Of a stretch of DNA of 64,000 bases, positions 52,677 through 63,280 are shown in pieces (within the stretch, counting starts at the first letter, position 1; each line of letters starts with the position of its first letter). The notes under the pieces were generated by a model. That model saw nothing but the letters and a program-made list of their open reading frames with translations. It was not told the DNA's origin and ran no database searches. The DNA is from Mycocentrospora acerina. Taxonomy: Eukaryota > Ascomycota > Dothideomycetes > Pleosporales. The DNA lies in assembly GCA_022701365.1 (NCBI GenBank), contig JAKUHH010000108.1, positions 805,821 through 869,820 on the forward strand. The letters are read 5' to 3'. The position numbers and the translations under genes were made by a program.

Positions 52677-54051
52677 GGTGGACTGAAACTAATCAACGAG
52701 AAACACGAGAAGATACGTTAGCATAGGTGAAAAACAGAATCCAACAAAAGATGCTTTTCTGAAGCCCCTCAGCAGCATCTATGTATTAACGCAGCTCTCA
52801 GTGCGGCCAAGTATGATCGTCGAGTCAAACTCGGCTTGGACGTGACGAATCTCACGTACGTGCCGCTTCATATTCCCGGTCCTTATCCACCATTACGCGT
52901 AACTGCAAAGATCCCAACGATGAATGGCTCTATGTCGCGAGCTAATGCTGTTGCTGCCGGAATACACATGGTGGAGAGCCGAATGTAGCATGTCGGTGAA
53001 ACATGATCGTAAGATCCCGACTCCTACTCCACTCAGATGACGAAATCGTAAACCGTTACCAAACGGTAGCATCTGCACAAGAATTCGAATTCAAAAATGA
53101 CGTGTGCACGCTAAATCCATGTGAGTTTTCAATAATAGCCTGAACGCATGTGACATTTATAGCATACGACGCGCCCCTCTGTTGACAAGACAACCACAAG
53201 TGACTGAAGGAGCTCTAACGCGATGAAAGAACAGCCAAATTGGATGGTCAGACACAACAAAGGCCAATGAAACAAAGGCCAATGAAACAAAGGCTTAAAG
53301 GATGGTCTGTGTCTGTGAGATTTGACCATAGCAAATGACTCAAAATATGGATTTTCATAGACAATGATCAAAACCAAGGCAACAGGTCAGGTGGCTCCAT
53401 CCAAACAATCGCTGCAGGCCACGTGCGAGATAGTTCAAAGATTGTGGAAGCCTGTTTTGCTCATCCGTGCTGAGCAGGTGGTTATCTCTCAACAAAGAGA
53501 GCCCAAGGCCTCTTTTGCGCGTCATTGAGCTCGGTTTTCTTTGCTTCCTGAATTCTACAGCAAAGTCGTAGGGATAAGGCGGCCGGAAAGTGGTATGAAT
53601 GGTTGGAATTGAGAGAGAACACCATATCGCGACTACCATGCTGGCAATATGCTCCTAAATGATCGCAACATAGTTTGTTGATTCCGAATCGAATTAAGTT
53701 ATAGGAGGAAGAGTAGAGACGAGGTTTGAAGTCCAATGACTCTTCAGTGGAAAGCGATGTCGGACATCGCCACACTGAGGCACGGGCGTCGTCTGACCAA
53801 TCACGCGGCGTTTTACATCACTTGATCCGCTGGCTTCTAGCATTTTCCCTTGTTACACCAGATGATGAGGCTCTGAGTCACGGAGGCCTTGACTGGTTGC
53901 GTGATGTGGCACTGCTAATGACTTCGTATATAAGGGTCGGTAGATATCGCTACAAGAAGTTCTTACTTCGTTAGTTTCGTGTGCAGCCTGAGGGCGACTC
54001 GTTGTGCTCCACCATCTTCCTATTTCTTTTTTGACTTCATCTTTCGATACC
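52677..54051. promoter_or_regulatory. Divergent intergenic region with a TATA box
   Basis: 1.4 kb between the cytochrome b561 start (minus) and the start at 54052 (plus). It contains a 15-bp tandem repeat (53257-53294) and TATATAAG at 53927-53934, 118 bp before the downstream ATG. Frames at 53129-53377, 53482-53775 and 53726-53974 have no recognisable features. Confidence 0.5.
53257..53294. repeat. 15-bp tandem repeat, 2.5 copies
   Basis: The unit ACAAAGGCCAATGAA is perfect in two copies, and a third starts with ACAAAGGC. The copies hold GGCCAAT, so the array contains two CCAAT boxes 15 bp apart on the plus strand. Confidence 0.9.
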
Positions 54052-54432
54052 ATGTCCGGCAAGCGTCACAACAGAAAACGAACGAGAACTCGACCACGAA
54101 ATCGTAGTGGACGTTCAGATTATATAAGAAGCGATTCGGTCGATACAAGCGATTTGGCATTTCCCTACTCAACAACGTCGTCCTATCTTCAACAACCAGC
54201 TTCTTTTTCCGTCGCGGACATAACAACAAATAACTGGCATCAGAAATACCTTGCATGGCAGATCCGGCTTCGTTTGGATCAGGAGAGGAAACATGAGCAA
54301 GAGCGATTGATGGAAACTCAGCGACTTCGTGTCTTTGGCGGTATGCCCGAAGACGAAGCTTGTCTTCTCGAGCCTATGCTCAAAGTAGTCACAGATCTTT
54401 TCGATGGGGAAACCGACTACGAAGACCCCTGA
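54052..54432 (+). CDS. Small basic orphan protein
   Basis: A 126-residue frame from an ATG that follows a TATA box (53927). The first 30 residues are strongly basic (MSGKRHNRKRTRTRPRNRS), like a nuclear or RNA-binding leader. The middle is Ser/Tyr-rich, then comes a helical charged stretch (NNWHQKYLAWQIRLRLDQER), and the end is acidic (LFDGETDYEDP). The frame ends at two adjacent TGA codons, but the same frame continues open and protein-like for another 96 codons, so this may be the truncated front of a longer ancestral gene. I recognise no family. Confidence 0.55.
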   Translation: MSGKRHNRKRTRTRPRNRSGRSDYIRSDSVDTSDLAFPYSTTSSYLQQPASFSVADITTNNWHQKYLAWQIRLRLDQERKHEQERLMETQRLRVFGGMPEDEACLLEPMLKVVTDLFDGETDYEDP

Positions 54433-54726
54433 TGATCCAATTACACGTCTCTGCCATATCTTCAATACGTTCCCCATGCCTGGCTTGTTTCTATCATATC
54501 ACGCCTAAAACTCGAACTTTTCCGTTGGAAAGTAACGCATCATTATTTTGAAGTACGTTCCGCGCTTGATGATCGAGCAGGCAGATGCACAGTCCTGCCT
54601 GGCTATGACAGTGGTGTAACCCGGCTTTGCGAACCAGACTTGACAATAATTTTCGACAAACAATATCCTCAACAAGTAACCGGAGGCGTGGGATCATATC
54701 TGGGCATGGACTCGCAGCAAATCTAG
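54433..54726 (+). pseudogene. In-phase coding-like extension after tandem TGA codons
   Basis: Immediately after TGA TGA (54430-54435), the frame of the upstream gene runs open to a TAG at 54724-54726. It reads like a real protein: NYTSLPYLQYVPHAWLVSII, KLELFRWKVTHHYFEV, GRCTVLPGYDSGVTRLCEPD and FDKQYPQQVTGGVGSYLGMD. Two CGA (Arg) codons converted to TGA, and CAG to TAG at the end, would explain the stops by C-to-T changes. Past the TAG the same frame still reads HVSPGVVRLVRHSPALGLRF. No intron that removes the stops was found. Confidence 0.4.
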
Positions 54727-55132
54727 CACGTCTCTCCTGGCGTTGTGAGATTGGTCCGACACTCCCCAGCCCTAGGACTCCGGTTTGCGCACGCGCGGTA
54801 GAGGAGGCAAGCCGACTGCTTGCTACACGAATGGGTTATGACCGACTCAAGTTGGTTCACATGAACGGCCAGGAAAATTCATACTCGGGTGTCGCTGTTC
54901 TGGTAACCATATTGTGAAACGTGTGTGCGGTGGTAAGGGCTATCAAATTCGAGTCGGTGATGCCATCGATCATGTTCCGTTTGTATGACGCATGATGTAA
55001 CAGGCGCCGAAGGAGACGAGTGATAGTTGTTCGGGGTTGCGACTAGTTAGTAAATTTTGAAGTAGACAAGTACAACTCCTGATCTTCATTGACGGCCATT
55101 ACACATTCTCAAGCCATGTCAAAATTTGAACC
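54727..55132. other. Intergenic region
   Basis: Downstream of the broken frame, before the convergent thioredoxin-like gene. A frame in another phase (ending at 54917) overlaps the relic and may be part of it. Nothing else is seen. Confidence 0.35.
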
Positions 55133-55552
55133 CTAGCAGTTCTCCCAAGCATCCTCGTCATCATCGTCATCTCCCTCCAATCCCTTGCCGGCTGCCTTGA
55201 TCCTGTCAACTACCCTCTTCACTCCATCCCTGATCTTCTCGCCCTCGATCCTCACCCCGTCATGCCACTCCAAAGAGTCCCTGACACCATCATTGAACCA
55301 AATCAGCGTCGGAACGAATGCGACACCGAGCTCTTCAGCCAGTTTCGGTAAAGAGTACGCGTCAAAACTGTACATGCCCACGATACCATATGCAGACCAT
55401 TCTGATTCCGGTAGAAGTATGTCGAGATGTTTGAGAAGTAATGAGCTGCCCTTATCCTCCGGCCAGAAAGCAACTAGAACCGTCTTGCCAGTTGCCGTTG
55501 TGACAAGAGATTCGTAGTCTTCTTTTGTCGCGATTTGAGTGATGCTAGCCAT
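55133..55552 (-). CDS. Thioredoxin-fold protein lacking the CxxC motif
   Basis: 139 residues from MASITQIATKEDYESLV; the frame is open further upstream to 55714, but that extension is polar and unlike the family. The thioredoxin fold is clear: TGKTVLVAFWPEDKGSSLL corresponds to the active-site strand and loop, GMYSFDAYSLPKLAEELGV to the second beta-alpha unit, and VAFVPTLIWFNDG to the conserved cis-proline strand (VPT). The catalytic WCGPC is replaced by WPEDKG, with no cysteine, so disulfide reductase activity is not expected; such proteins may act as chaperones or regulators. The last third is charged, with an Asp-rich run, and the only Cys is the last residue. It is divergent from the epoxide hydrolase gene (545 bp apart). 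Confidence 0.8.
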   Translation of the reverse strand: MASITQIATKEDYESLVTTATGKTVLVAFWPEDKGSSLLLKHLDILLPESEWSAYGIVGMYSFDAYSLPKLAEELGVAFVPTLIWFNDGVRDSLEWHDGVRIEGEKIRDGVKRVVDRIKAAGKGLEGDDDDDEDAWENC

Positions 55553-56097
55553 GTTTGATGAGTGTTTCGCGATATTGCTGGGTTGGCTGTGGAGTACTAT
55601 CTGCGGGTGGGATAGGCAATGAGAGTTTGGCGAGCTTGGCGAGGTGGATCGCTTTGTCAGCTTTACATTCTGAGAATGTTTGTAAAGGGTTATGTGCATA
55701 GTTCTCTCTGGCATTCACTTTCGCATGATTGAGCGAATACTCAAGTTCATCACTTATATTTGTAATCACTAACAGGTCTCATTGTCAGAATTGGTTGTCT
55801 TGCGCACATTGTCCCTTGTGCATACCACCTCGGGAGTTCCCACTGGCTATTCATACGTTTGTGCTGACCAAGCTCACTGGAAAATGAGTGTCAGACATTA
55901 GGCAACCCCGCTCGAGATCTCTTTAATCGTTGACTAGCTTCGAACAAGCGGGGTGACCTCTGCTGCGTGTACACGTCAAGACTACCTCATGAAGTCGGAC
56001 ACGACATCCATCAAGGAGGCATGACTTTTCTTCTATAAATAGTGTAATGTTCAATTTTAAAATCCTCAATTTTCTAACTGCAAATTGGAACATAACA
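55553..56097. promoter_or_regulatory. Divergent promoter, TATA box toward the epoxide hydrolase
   Basis: 545 bases between start codons. TATAAATA occurs at 56034-56041 on the plus strand, 57 bp before the chosen ATG at 56098 and only 6 bp before a possible upstream ATG at 56047. This favours 56098 as the real start. Confidence 0.55.
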
Positions 56098-57354
56098 ATG
56101 ACGTCACCAAAGCCTTTCAGCACAGTACCGGCAGATGCCAAGTTGCCGCATACGCTGTTTGAACTACATGTCGACGATGGAAGATTGCAGGACTTTAATA
56201 CCCTCTTGAAATTAAGTCCTATAGCTAAAGAGACGTATGAGAATTTGCAGGATGATGGCAAGTTTGGAGTGAGTAGGCAGTGGGTAAAAGATGCAAAAGA
56301 ATACTGGATGACACAGTTCGATTGGTGGGTAACGACCTAACATGATAAATATGACTTTAAGATTTAAAATACCAAAAATTGTTGCTAATACTATGACAGG
56401 CGTAAAGAAGAAGATCATATCAATTCATTTCCCAACTTCAAGAGCAAAATCTCCGACACTGGTGGCGAAGAACTCGAGGTTCACTATGTCGCTTTGTTTT
56501 CTTTGAACCCATCTGCAATTCCAATTGCCTTTTTTCACGGATGGCCTGGCTCCTTCCTCGAATTTTTGCCTCTCATGGATCTGCTGCGCAATAAATACAC
56601 TCCAGAAACGCTACCATACCACATCATCGCACCATCGCTCCCTGGGTTTGGGCTTTCATCTGACCCACCGCACAGCAAGGACTGGAAAGTCGCCGACTCA
56701 GCACGTATCATGCACAAGCTCCTTCTTTCCCTCGGGTTTGACCAATACATTGTGCAAGGTGGTGATATTGGAAGCTTCATATCTCGTGACATGGCTGCGA
56801 AATATTCCGAGTGCAGAGGCATGCATCTAAATTTTATGTTTATGCAAGACATCAGTACCAAGTCTAGTCCAGATGATCATTTAAGCGATGTGGAAACGAG
56901 GGGACTAAAAAAGATGGAAGAATTCAATACAGTTGGCAATGCATATGCTAAGATGCATGCTACGAAGCCATCCACCATCGGCCTTGTCTTGTCCAGTTCA
57001 CCGATTGCACAGCTCGCATGGATTGGAGAGAAGTTCTTAGCTTGGTCTGATCCAAGCACAACCCCATCGCTCAACACAATACTCTCCGACATTACACTTT
57101 ATTGGCTCAGTGAGTGTTACCCAACGTCAATCTATACATACCGCGAGGCAAAAGAGCTACATATTGTGAACAAGCCAATAGGCTACTCCTACTTTCCACA
57201 CGAACTCGCACCCGTCCCACGAGCTTGGGCGGAGAAGACTGGAAACCTAGTCTTCTTCAAGAGCCATGAGAGTGGTGGCCACTTTGCGGCGCTCGAGAGA
57301 CCGGAAGCTCTCTGGGCAGATGTTGAGGAATTTGTAAAAATAGTATTAAAGTAA
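56098..57354 (+). CDS. Epoxide hydrolase, alpha/beta-hydrolase fold
   Basis: Exons 56098-56324 and 56400-57354, with a 75-nt intron (GTGGGT..GACAG), give 393 residues. The N-terminal EHN domain is present (FELHVDDGRLQDFNTLLKLS, EYWMTQFDWRKEEDHINSFP; the intron splits Trp76). The hydrolase core shows HGWPGS at 122-127 (oxyanion loop), the nucleophile Asp198 in QGGDIGSFISRDMA, and the base His370 in SGGHFAALERP. These enzymes convert epoxides to diols via an ester intermediate, in fungi often for detoxifying plant or fungal metabolites. No signal peptide or membrane anchor is seen with the 56098 start. The start is ambiguous (56047 or 56098), but TATA placement favours the second. The donor GTGGGT is non-optimal; the splice is supported by the family motif FDWR. 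Confidence 0.9.
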
Positions 57355-58961
57355 TTGTGTTAGCTAATCTCTGAAGTAAGACCATTATACTCGATAAGGT
57401 TAGATTGAGCTTATTCTTAATTGGAATACACTGTGCATCATTCTTCTGCCTTAGTTTGGAATATTTCTTTCGTTGAGTACCTTCAGGTCTCTTCTCCAAT
57501 TTCTAATATAAGAATCTGCACTGATCTCGGTCACGTCCATGCCAGGATTTCGATCCTAATATTTTAATTCACTTCTTTCTTTCATAATTATCACGCTCAA
57601 CGTCGGTTTTTCTCGACGAATTACAAACGACTGGCCGAAATGCTCAACTACACGCAACCAAAATTTCAGTTTCTGATTTTCTTAGACGAATTTTTCCGCT
57701 GACAGAGTCTTTCTCTTAACTTTAATTGGCCACTCATTCCTCCTGGCTTCAACTTCGAGTTATCTTCCGGCCCTCATCATCTCTATAGGCAATAATTGGC
57801 AGAGTATTTTTTAGCAGAATAAATTTTCTAATCACAACCATGTTTCTCTGCAAGATCACATGAAAATTCTGCGTTTCCGCAGAGTTTTTCCCCATCCAGA
57901 TCAAGAAATTTCATACACTTGAGGGGCGAGAACTTACCACGGGCGAAGGTTAATGGGGAAAGGCAGATGAACACTACAAGGTTAAGAAGAATGAAGGTGA
58001 TGCCGGGTAACTTATTGAAAAGTAAGCCAGTGCGCTAAGAGGTTATAGAGTGTACCAACTGGAGACTTGAAGTCCCTACAAATAATTTCATACTCTATCA
58101 TCTGACTAACTACCTGCTCGTAGATTGGCTGAATTTCTCTTCCAACATGAAAAAGGACTTCAATAGAAAAACAAAAAGATAGCTAAATGAGATGCGGACT
58201 CTTGATCTCGGGCGGTACATGACATCTCTCTGTGATGTTGCGAGAGAAGGCGTAAGACACTAAAGAACAGGTGTGATAGCAAAAAATATGGGTTCTTGAT
58301 CTATGACAGCGACTATATCCTCTACCAAATTGTACTCTCGATGGAGAAAACAACAGGAAGAAATTCTTTGGACTTTCAAATTAGTGCGGAGAAAAACAGA
58401 GATATTTAAGATGACGCAATCAGATTAGCGTGCCGCTAGGGTAGAGTCTCGAGCTCTACCAATTTCCAGGTCACACATCTTATGGTTCTAACGGTTCTAA
58501 GAATTACTAACGATTTAATGTCCTATGGATCAAATGAAAGTATTTCCAGTTCAGTTCTTGACCGGCAAGTTTCTTGCTACTCTGCTTGCTGGTGGCAAAG
58601 CGACGGCGCGCCTTTCTCAACATTGCTCGCTACAACCAAGCCTTATATCGAGCGCAAGTGTAAAAGGAGACCATACGGCCGACATGAATTGGAGCTAGGC
58701 GATACTTGGAATCCAGATACGATAGGCCACAAATCACCTTCCTCTTGGACTTATTCATGTGGCACAGACAAATTTCCTCTTCCCAAAGGCGACCAGCCAA
58801 GACAGCGTAGCGATCTTACCCTGGCACCCATCTTATCCGCCCTCGTGATATGTTTGCCTAGAACACGGGCAATTTTCTATTATATAATAACGGGTTCTGC
58901 ATGATCTTCTGTTTCGTCCTACTAAGATATTTCAAAAACTCAAATCTTTGACCTTGAGATT
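57355..58961. other. AT-rich intergenic region
   Basis: 1.6 kb with no supported gene. A 140-codon frame at 58482-58904 has no recognisable features, and short protein-like reads near 58300-58400 could not be joined. It should contain the 3' UTR of the epoxide hydrolase and the promoter of the GPI-protein gene. Confidence 0.4.
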
Positions 58962-59838
58962 ATGATACATTCGTTACTCTATTCCGTCGCATTTGCGACG
59001 TGTGTCACTGCTCAAATTACTACGTCGAAGTGGATGCTAGGAGACCCGACATTTCCTCGCTACCTTGGATCTATTGTCGAACAAAACGGCGATCGAACCA
59101 CACTTCGTGTGGTTCCGGACATTCCTCCCAACGTCACGAAAACGTCCGATATCCGGACGATAACCATAGAAGACTCGACGTAAGTGCAATTTCCCTTGCT
59201 ACATATAGTGGAATCACTACTGATATTTTGTCGGTAATAGCTATTGGCGTGGTACAGAAAGATACGAAAACACCGAAAACCCTGAGGGACCAGTGACTCT
59301 CTTTGTTGAATGTTCACGCACTGGAGATGCGACAGCTCCTACATGTGCTATCACGACGACCGGGTTTGAAGAAAAGATTAGTGAACAGTGTGAGCTCTGG
59401 TCAAATGGTGGGACCACATGGACGATCGAACACACATGGTCGTCAGACAGAGACATTCCCGCGGGAACTCAGACTGAGACTGTCGTATTTGGGTCTAATG
59501 ACGTACCAGAATATTGCACCGGCTCGGTCAGGACTCCGAGTTGGTACTTAGCTCATACTATAACAGCAAGTGATGATAATCTTTACATATCGCAGTTTAA
59601 AATGCACCAGGTGGTCATTACGGCTGGCATGGAAAAGCTCAAGGCTTCTGCAGCTGCGTCACCCACCTCGAGTAGCGTAAAGGCTACAGCGTCTGGGTCT
59701 GGATCGACTGGTGGAAGTATTCCTTCAAAAGTTCCTGCTGAAATGACTGGCCAGCAGACTGGTGCTGCTTCTCCTGTCCGAACTCTGGCACCCGCTTTAG
59801 CAGGCATAGGTGCAGCTGCAGTCGCATACTTCTTGTGA
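58962..59838 (+). CDS. Secreted, probably GPI-anchored protein of unknown function
   Basis: Exons 58962-59179 and 59241-59838, with a 61-nt intron (GTAAGT..AATAG), encode 271 residues. A signal peptide (MIHSLLYSVAFATCVTA) leads to a globular part of about 160 residues with about five cysteines, several of them spaced around CSRTGDATAPTC and VPEYC, and Thr/Asn sites suitable for glycosylation. A Ser/Ala/Thr/Gly-rich stalk follows, ending in a hydrophobic tail (TLAPALAGIGAAAVAYFL) preceded by small residues, as required for GPI attachment. The frame is restored at the ST|YW junction. This layout is common among fungal surface proteins, but I recognise no named family. Confidence 0.78.
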
Positions 59839-60120
59839 TAACTGTTGAACCCATTAGGCGACAGAAATAACTTGTGCTACTATAATTAGAGTCTGCAACT
59901 TTGTCTTTCATTACCACAAGGTTGAAGTGCAACGTTTCACACATGCTATATCTTCTTTGTCTGTTCGTACAATGGCAATTGTTTTACACGCTACTTCGTT
60001 TGTTTTTCATAGCCCCATTCTCCAAAGCTCTAAATGAAAAACTTTAGCCCGTCTTTGTCATATTTTGATACGTGATATCTAAAGTGTGCCTCGAAACTGC
60101 CGCTGTTTTCAGTGTTTTAC
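59839..60120. other. Intergenic region
   Basis: No gene seen; this is the 3' flank of the GPI-protein gene. A possible acceptor (gttttcag) just before 60121 may belong to an undetected upstream exon of the next gene. Confidence 0.4.
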
Positions 60121-60723
60121 ATGGAAGTTCCTGTCTCGAAAGAGTCTACTACGATCAGATTAATTTTACACGCCAAGAGACAATATACACTCTTTATCAC
60201 TAGCTGCTCTTTGGGATCATTGAAACCTAGAGACATGGGATTGCCACCATACTTCGACCCACTGGGAGAGACTGAGCCTAGTAATACGGTCTATATACTC
60301 ACTGTGCTCTGCCCACCACGTCCGCCACCACAATGGATGCCGAAAATCTTCACACGTACACCCGTGTCTCGCAAAACTTCAAACAGCGCTACATTCGTCA
60401 TTCTTCCATCCGACTACAATCCCCGAAATCCAAATTATGATTGTTTTGAACTTCGGCATCTTGAGGACATGAAGCAAAAGACATGTAAAATGATGAGTAG
60501 TTATTTCCTTCCCGAAATGAGGTGTACACATGTAAAGAATGGCTCGAAGAAGTGTGAAGAAGGATGCTATGTCTTGGAGAAAGGTGGAAAGATTACGAGG
60601 TGGATGTGCAAGAGAACTGACTGTGAGGGACATGTTTACTGTGGACGAGTCAAGGAAGATGAACATGGAGTTGCGTGTTTTGGTCAGAAAGGGCAGAGAA
60701 TGGTTTGCTTGGAACAAAAGTAA
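60121..60723 (+). CDS. Cys-rich orphan protein
   Basis: A 200-residue frame from the ATG at 60121. The C-terminal 80 residues contain nine cysteines with short regular gaps (MRCTHVKNGSKKCEEGC, WMCKRTDCEGHVYCG, GVACFGQKGQRMVC), suggesting a disulfide-bonded or zinc-binding module. The N-terminal half is Pro/Arg-rich (LCPPRPPPQWMPK) and lacks a signal peptide in this model. Because a possible acceptor precedes the ATG, a signal-peptide exon upstream is conceivable; it was not found. A competing frame starts at about 60333. Function unknown; it could be an effector-like secreted protein or part of a larger gene. Confidence 0.4.
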   Translation: MEVPVSKESTTIRLILHAKRQYTLFITSCSLGSLKPRDMGLPPYFDPLGETEPSNTVYILTVLCPPRPPPQWMPKIFTRTPVSRKTSNSATFVILPSDYNPRNPNYDCFELRHLEDMKQKTCKMMSSYFLPEMRCTHVKNGSKKCEEGCYVLEKGGKITRWMCKRTDCEGHVYCGRVKEDEHGVACFGQKGQRMVCLEQK

Positions 60724-62202
60724 CAGGGGAGTTATTGTGAGTTCTGTAAGTCATGAGAAAATTAGAAAGTCAAGGACATGGAAACAAGTGCGTCAATATC
60801 ATCTCTCTCTCTTAGCATACTCCATACGAATATCTGAAAAATGCATAGGTAACAATTAAGTGCCAAATCTAAATTCTACGATACGTATATATTTAGTCAC
60901 CACCATTTATATATGCAAAAAAAATCCTTTTCTGATGATTAATTTTCATATGTATGACGAGTTAGAACTGTACTAATTAGAACCATTTTCAAGGCTGTCA
61001 CTTAGCGATTGAGCTTGGCTTAGGTATTCTTAGTGAGCGACAAGAAACAATCAAATTAAAAAGGAAATGATTTAAAAAAAGACATTGTTTTGTTACAACA
61101 GAACTGCGAATATTCTTGAGATCGGTCAGAGAACGCTATGCAGGCGGCGCAAACGATATGGTAAGCTAAGTAAATGTAAACAAGTGATTTGACGAGTCAA
61201 TTATTAGTGATCTCAGATATCAGAATTTTTTGGCACCTTTGGCATTTAAATTTTTTTCAAATATTGTTAATAGATTTCAAAGATCTGGCAACTGTAGAAT
61301 TTTGCTAGTAGTTACTGCTCTTCTTCAACGGGTATGACGCATGTCATCTAAATCCACAAACTTTTTGGACTATTTGTACGGCTAAAAAACCCAAAACTTA
61401 CTGGGTCTATGAGCGTGATAGGCTAGATGCATAAAACTAGATTCCTATAATTTCCTTTCGTTGAATGAGAACTAATCCGGAATAGCTAGCTTCCTCCCTA
61501 CTCATGTCATCTCCGGCATCATGGCCTACTCTTCTCGTAATCCAATGGTTGTGAAAACTACTGTGATTCCAGATTCCGGATTCTAGATATTACATTAGAT
61601 CTCTCTCCTCGAAAAAATAGAATCAAGTGAGATGAAAACACATTTTGTTTACAGAGAAAAAGTCTGTGTGAAGGCCAAGCATTCGTCTAATGCAGTATTC
61701 TTAAAATTAAAAATTAACATAAACGCCTGCTTCCCAGAATGGCTTTTCATTCATTTTAGCTTAGAGCTCAGAACCTAGGGTATCCGACATTCTCTGTGAG
61801 AAAGTTTGGTTAGAGTTCCTTAGGCACGCCTAGCAACAAGAAAAAAGATACCTGACCGCAAGCGACCAGTACCTCGGGTTAGGTATCCTTCCTTACAGCT
61901 TAAGGGATACTCAACATAATGTCATTAGGTAGTGGGAACTGACGCTGATTATTACAAATAATTTGAAGCTTGTAGCTTTGTCAAGATGAGTAAAGGCGAT
62001 TCTCTCCGACTAAAATGAAAAAGTAGTGCCTTTGATTGACATATGTATAGGCCATGGTGAAATTGATAGTATCTGATTTTCGTACCTCTAGGGTAGCATT
62101 GACAATGGGAAATTTGTTGGAATGCTGTCACGTAATATAGCTGAGGGACAAACTACCGCACCAAATATGTGTCCCGCATTCTATTGATATTAAAATCAAT
62201 TA
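60724..62202. other. AT-rich intergenic region
   Basis: 1.5 kb of AT-rich sequence without a supported gene. Several homopolymer A/T runs occur, and no repeat or RNA gene was recognised. Confidence 0.4.
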
Positions 62203-62697
62203 ATGATTCTAATTTATCTCTATTTGGTGCAGTTTAGCTTCATACTTTCTACTTTTGCTTGCAACACTGTAGCCAATATATCAAAGAAAACCTTAATGTC
62301 CGATCTTCAGCAAAAATGGAAAGATGCGCAGTGCGTAAACATACTTGTAACTAAACACTTTCAGGCTAATTGTAAGTTGAATATAGTACTTGCATACCGA
62401 AACTCATATAAAATTAGTTCTGCATGTGTCTAGGTGCAGATGGTGGGATACCGAAGTTATCGATAGGTTACTTTAGATTACAGGTCCAGAGCTGGTGGGA
62501 TGCCGAAGGCAATCATGATTTCTTAGTCTTCGTCAACGCTAATGAGATGCCGGGATCACCAATTTGTAAGCGTAGCATCTTATAATTGTAACTAGGAGCA
62601 TTCAGTATTCTATTCAAGTTCAGGTAATATATGGTCGCCTTCATATCTTATTGCATTCGCGCTCAGTTTACTGACTGGCCGGCCATTTCCGTCGTGA
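62203..62697 (+). CDS. Three-exon orphan gene, possible secreted protein
   Basis: Exons 62203-62371, 62434-62565 and 62624-62697 join through introns with GTAAGT..TCTAG (62 nt) and GTAAGC..TTCAG (58 nt), both in phase 1, to a 124-residue frame. The result is strikingly protein-like: SDLQQKWKDAQCVNILVTKH, ADGGIPKLSIGYFRLQVQSW, WDAEGNHDFLVFVNANEMPG and the end WSPSYLIAFALSLLTGRPF. From the first ATG the N terminus is hydrophobic (MILIYLYLVQFSFILSTFAC), compatible with a signal peptide; an alternative start is Met32 (62296). Cysteines are at 20, 44, 57 and 101, the last two created by the splice junctions. An alternative acceptor at 62605 (intron of 40 nt) keeps the frame and adds six residues. 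The family is unknown to me. Confidence 0.5.
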
Positions 62698-63280
62698 TCT
62701 CCTCGCAGCCCTCAAATCAACCCTATAGACAAGAGATATCTACTCCAAGAGGCAAGATCTCCGAGTTTAACTGATATTTTATAATATGCCTCCAAGCAGT
62801 GAGATCCATGCAAACCCTGCATTCTCTGTGAATAACAATTCGAAACTTCAATCGGTTGATTAAAACTACTTCTTAAATAACATAGGTAAAGAAACACGAA
62901 GAATACTCTTCTATGACTTTTTCGTATTCCAAAGCGATTATTAAATGTTAAATTGTAAAATTTAGCTGCGAGTAACAGCATTGGTTGTCCAAATTTTAGG
63001 TGCAGTATCTGCACGGTGTCTACGTGGTTTCTACATTCGGTTCTTCTCCGTTTTCAATATTAGCATTCATTTGATTAATAACGGAATTGGGTCGAAAATG
63101 ACCCATTGATTGATTCAGAGTTTCGGATCTTTCCGGGCAGTGCAACTATATTACGAGCTCTTTTCTCGATAGATTACTACCCAACACGTTTACCAATTCT
63201 TTTTTCACACTTTCAACGATCAACTAAAATTCAAGATCAGGCCCCGTAGACTTTTAGTATAATTTGACGAAGCACTCGTG
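62698..63280. other. AT-rich intergenic region
   Basis: No gene recognised. It should contain the promoter of the glutathione transferase gene. Confidence 0.4.

Noticed and set aside
53726..53974. 82-codon plus-strand frame upstream of the 54052 gene
   Set aside because: It overlaps the TATA box (53927) of that gene and shows no features; more likely promoter and 5' leader.
58482..58904. 140-codon plus-strand frame between the epoxide hydrolase and GPI-protein genes
   Set aside because: No recognisable domain, no splice or promoter support; the minus strand is similarly open.
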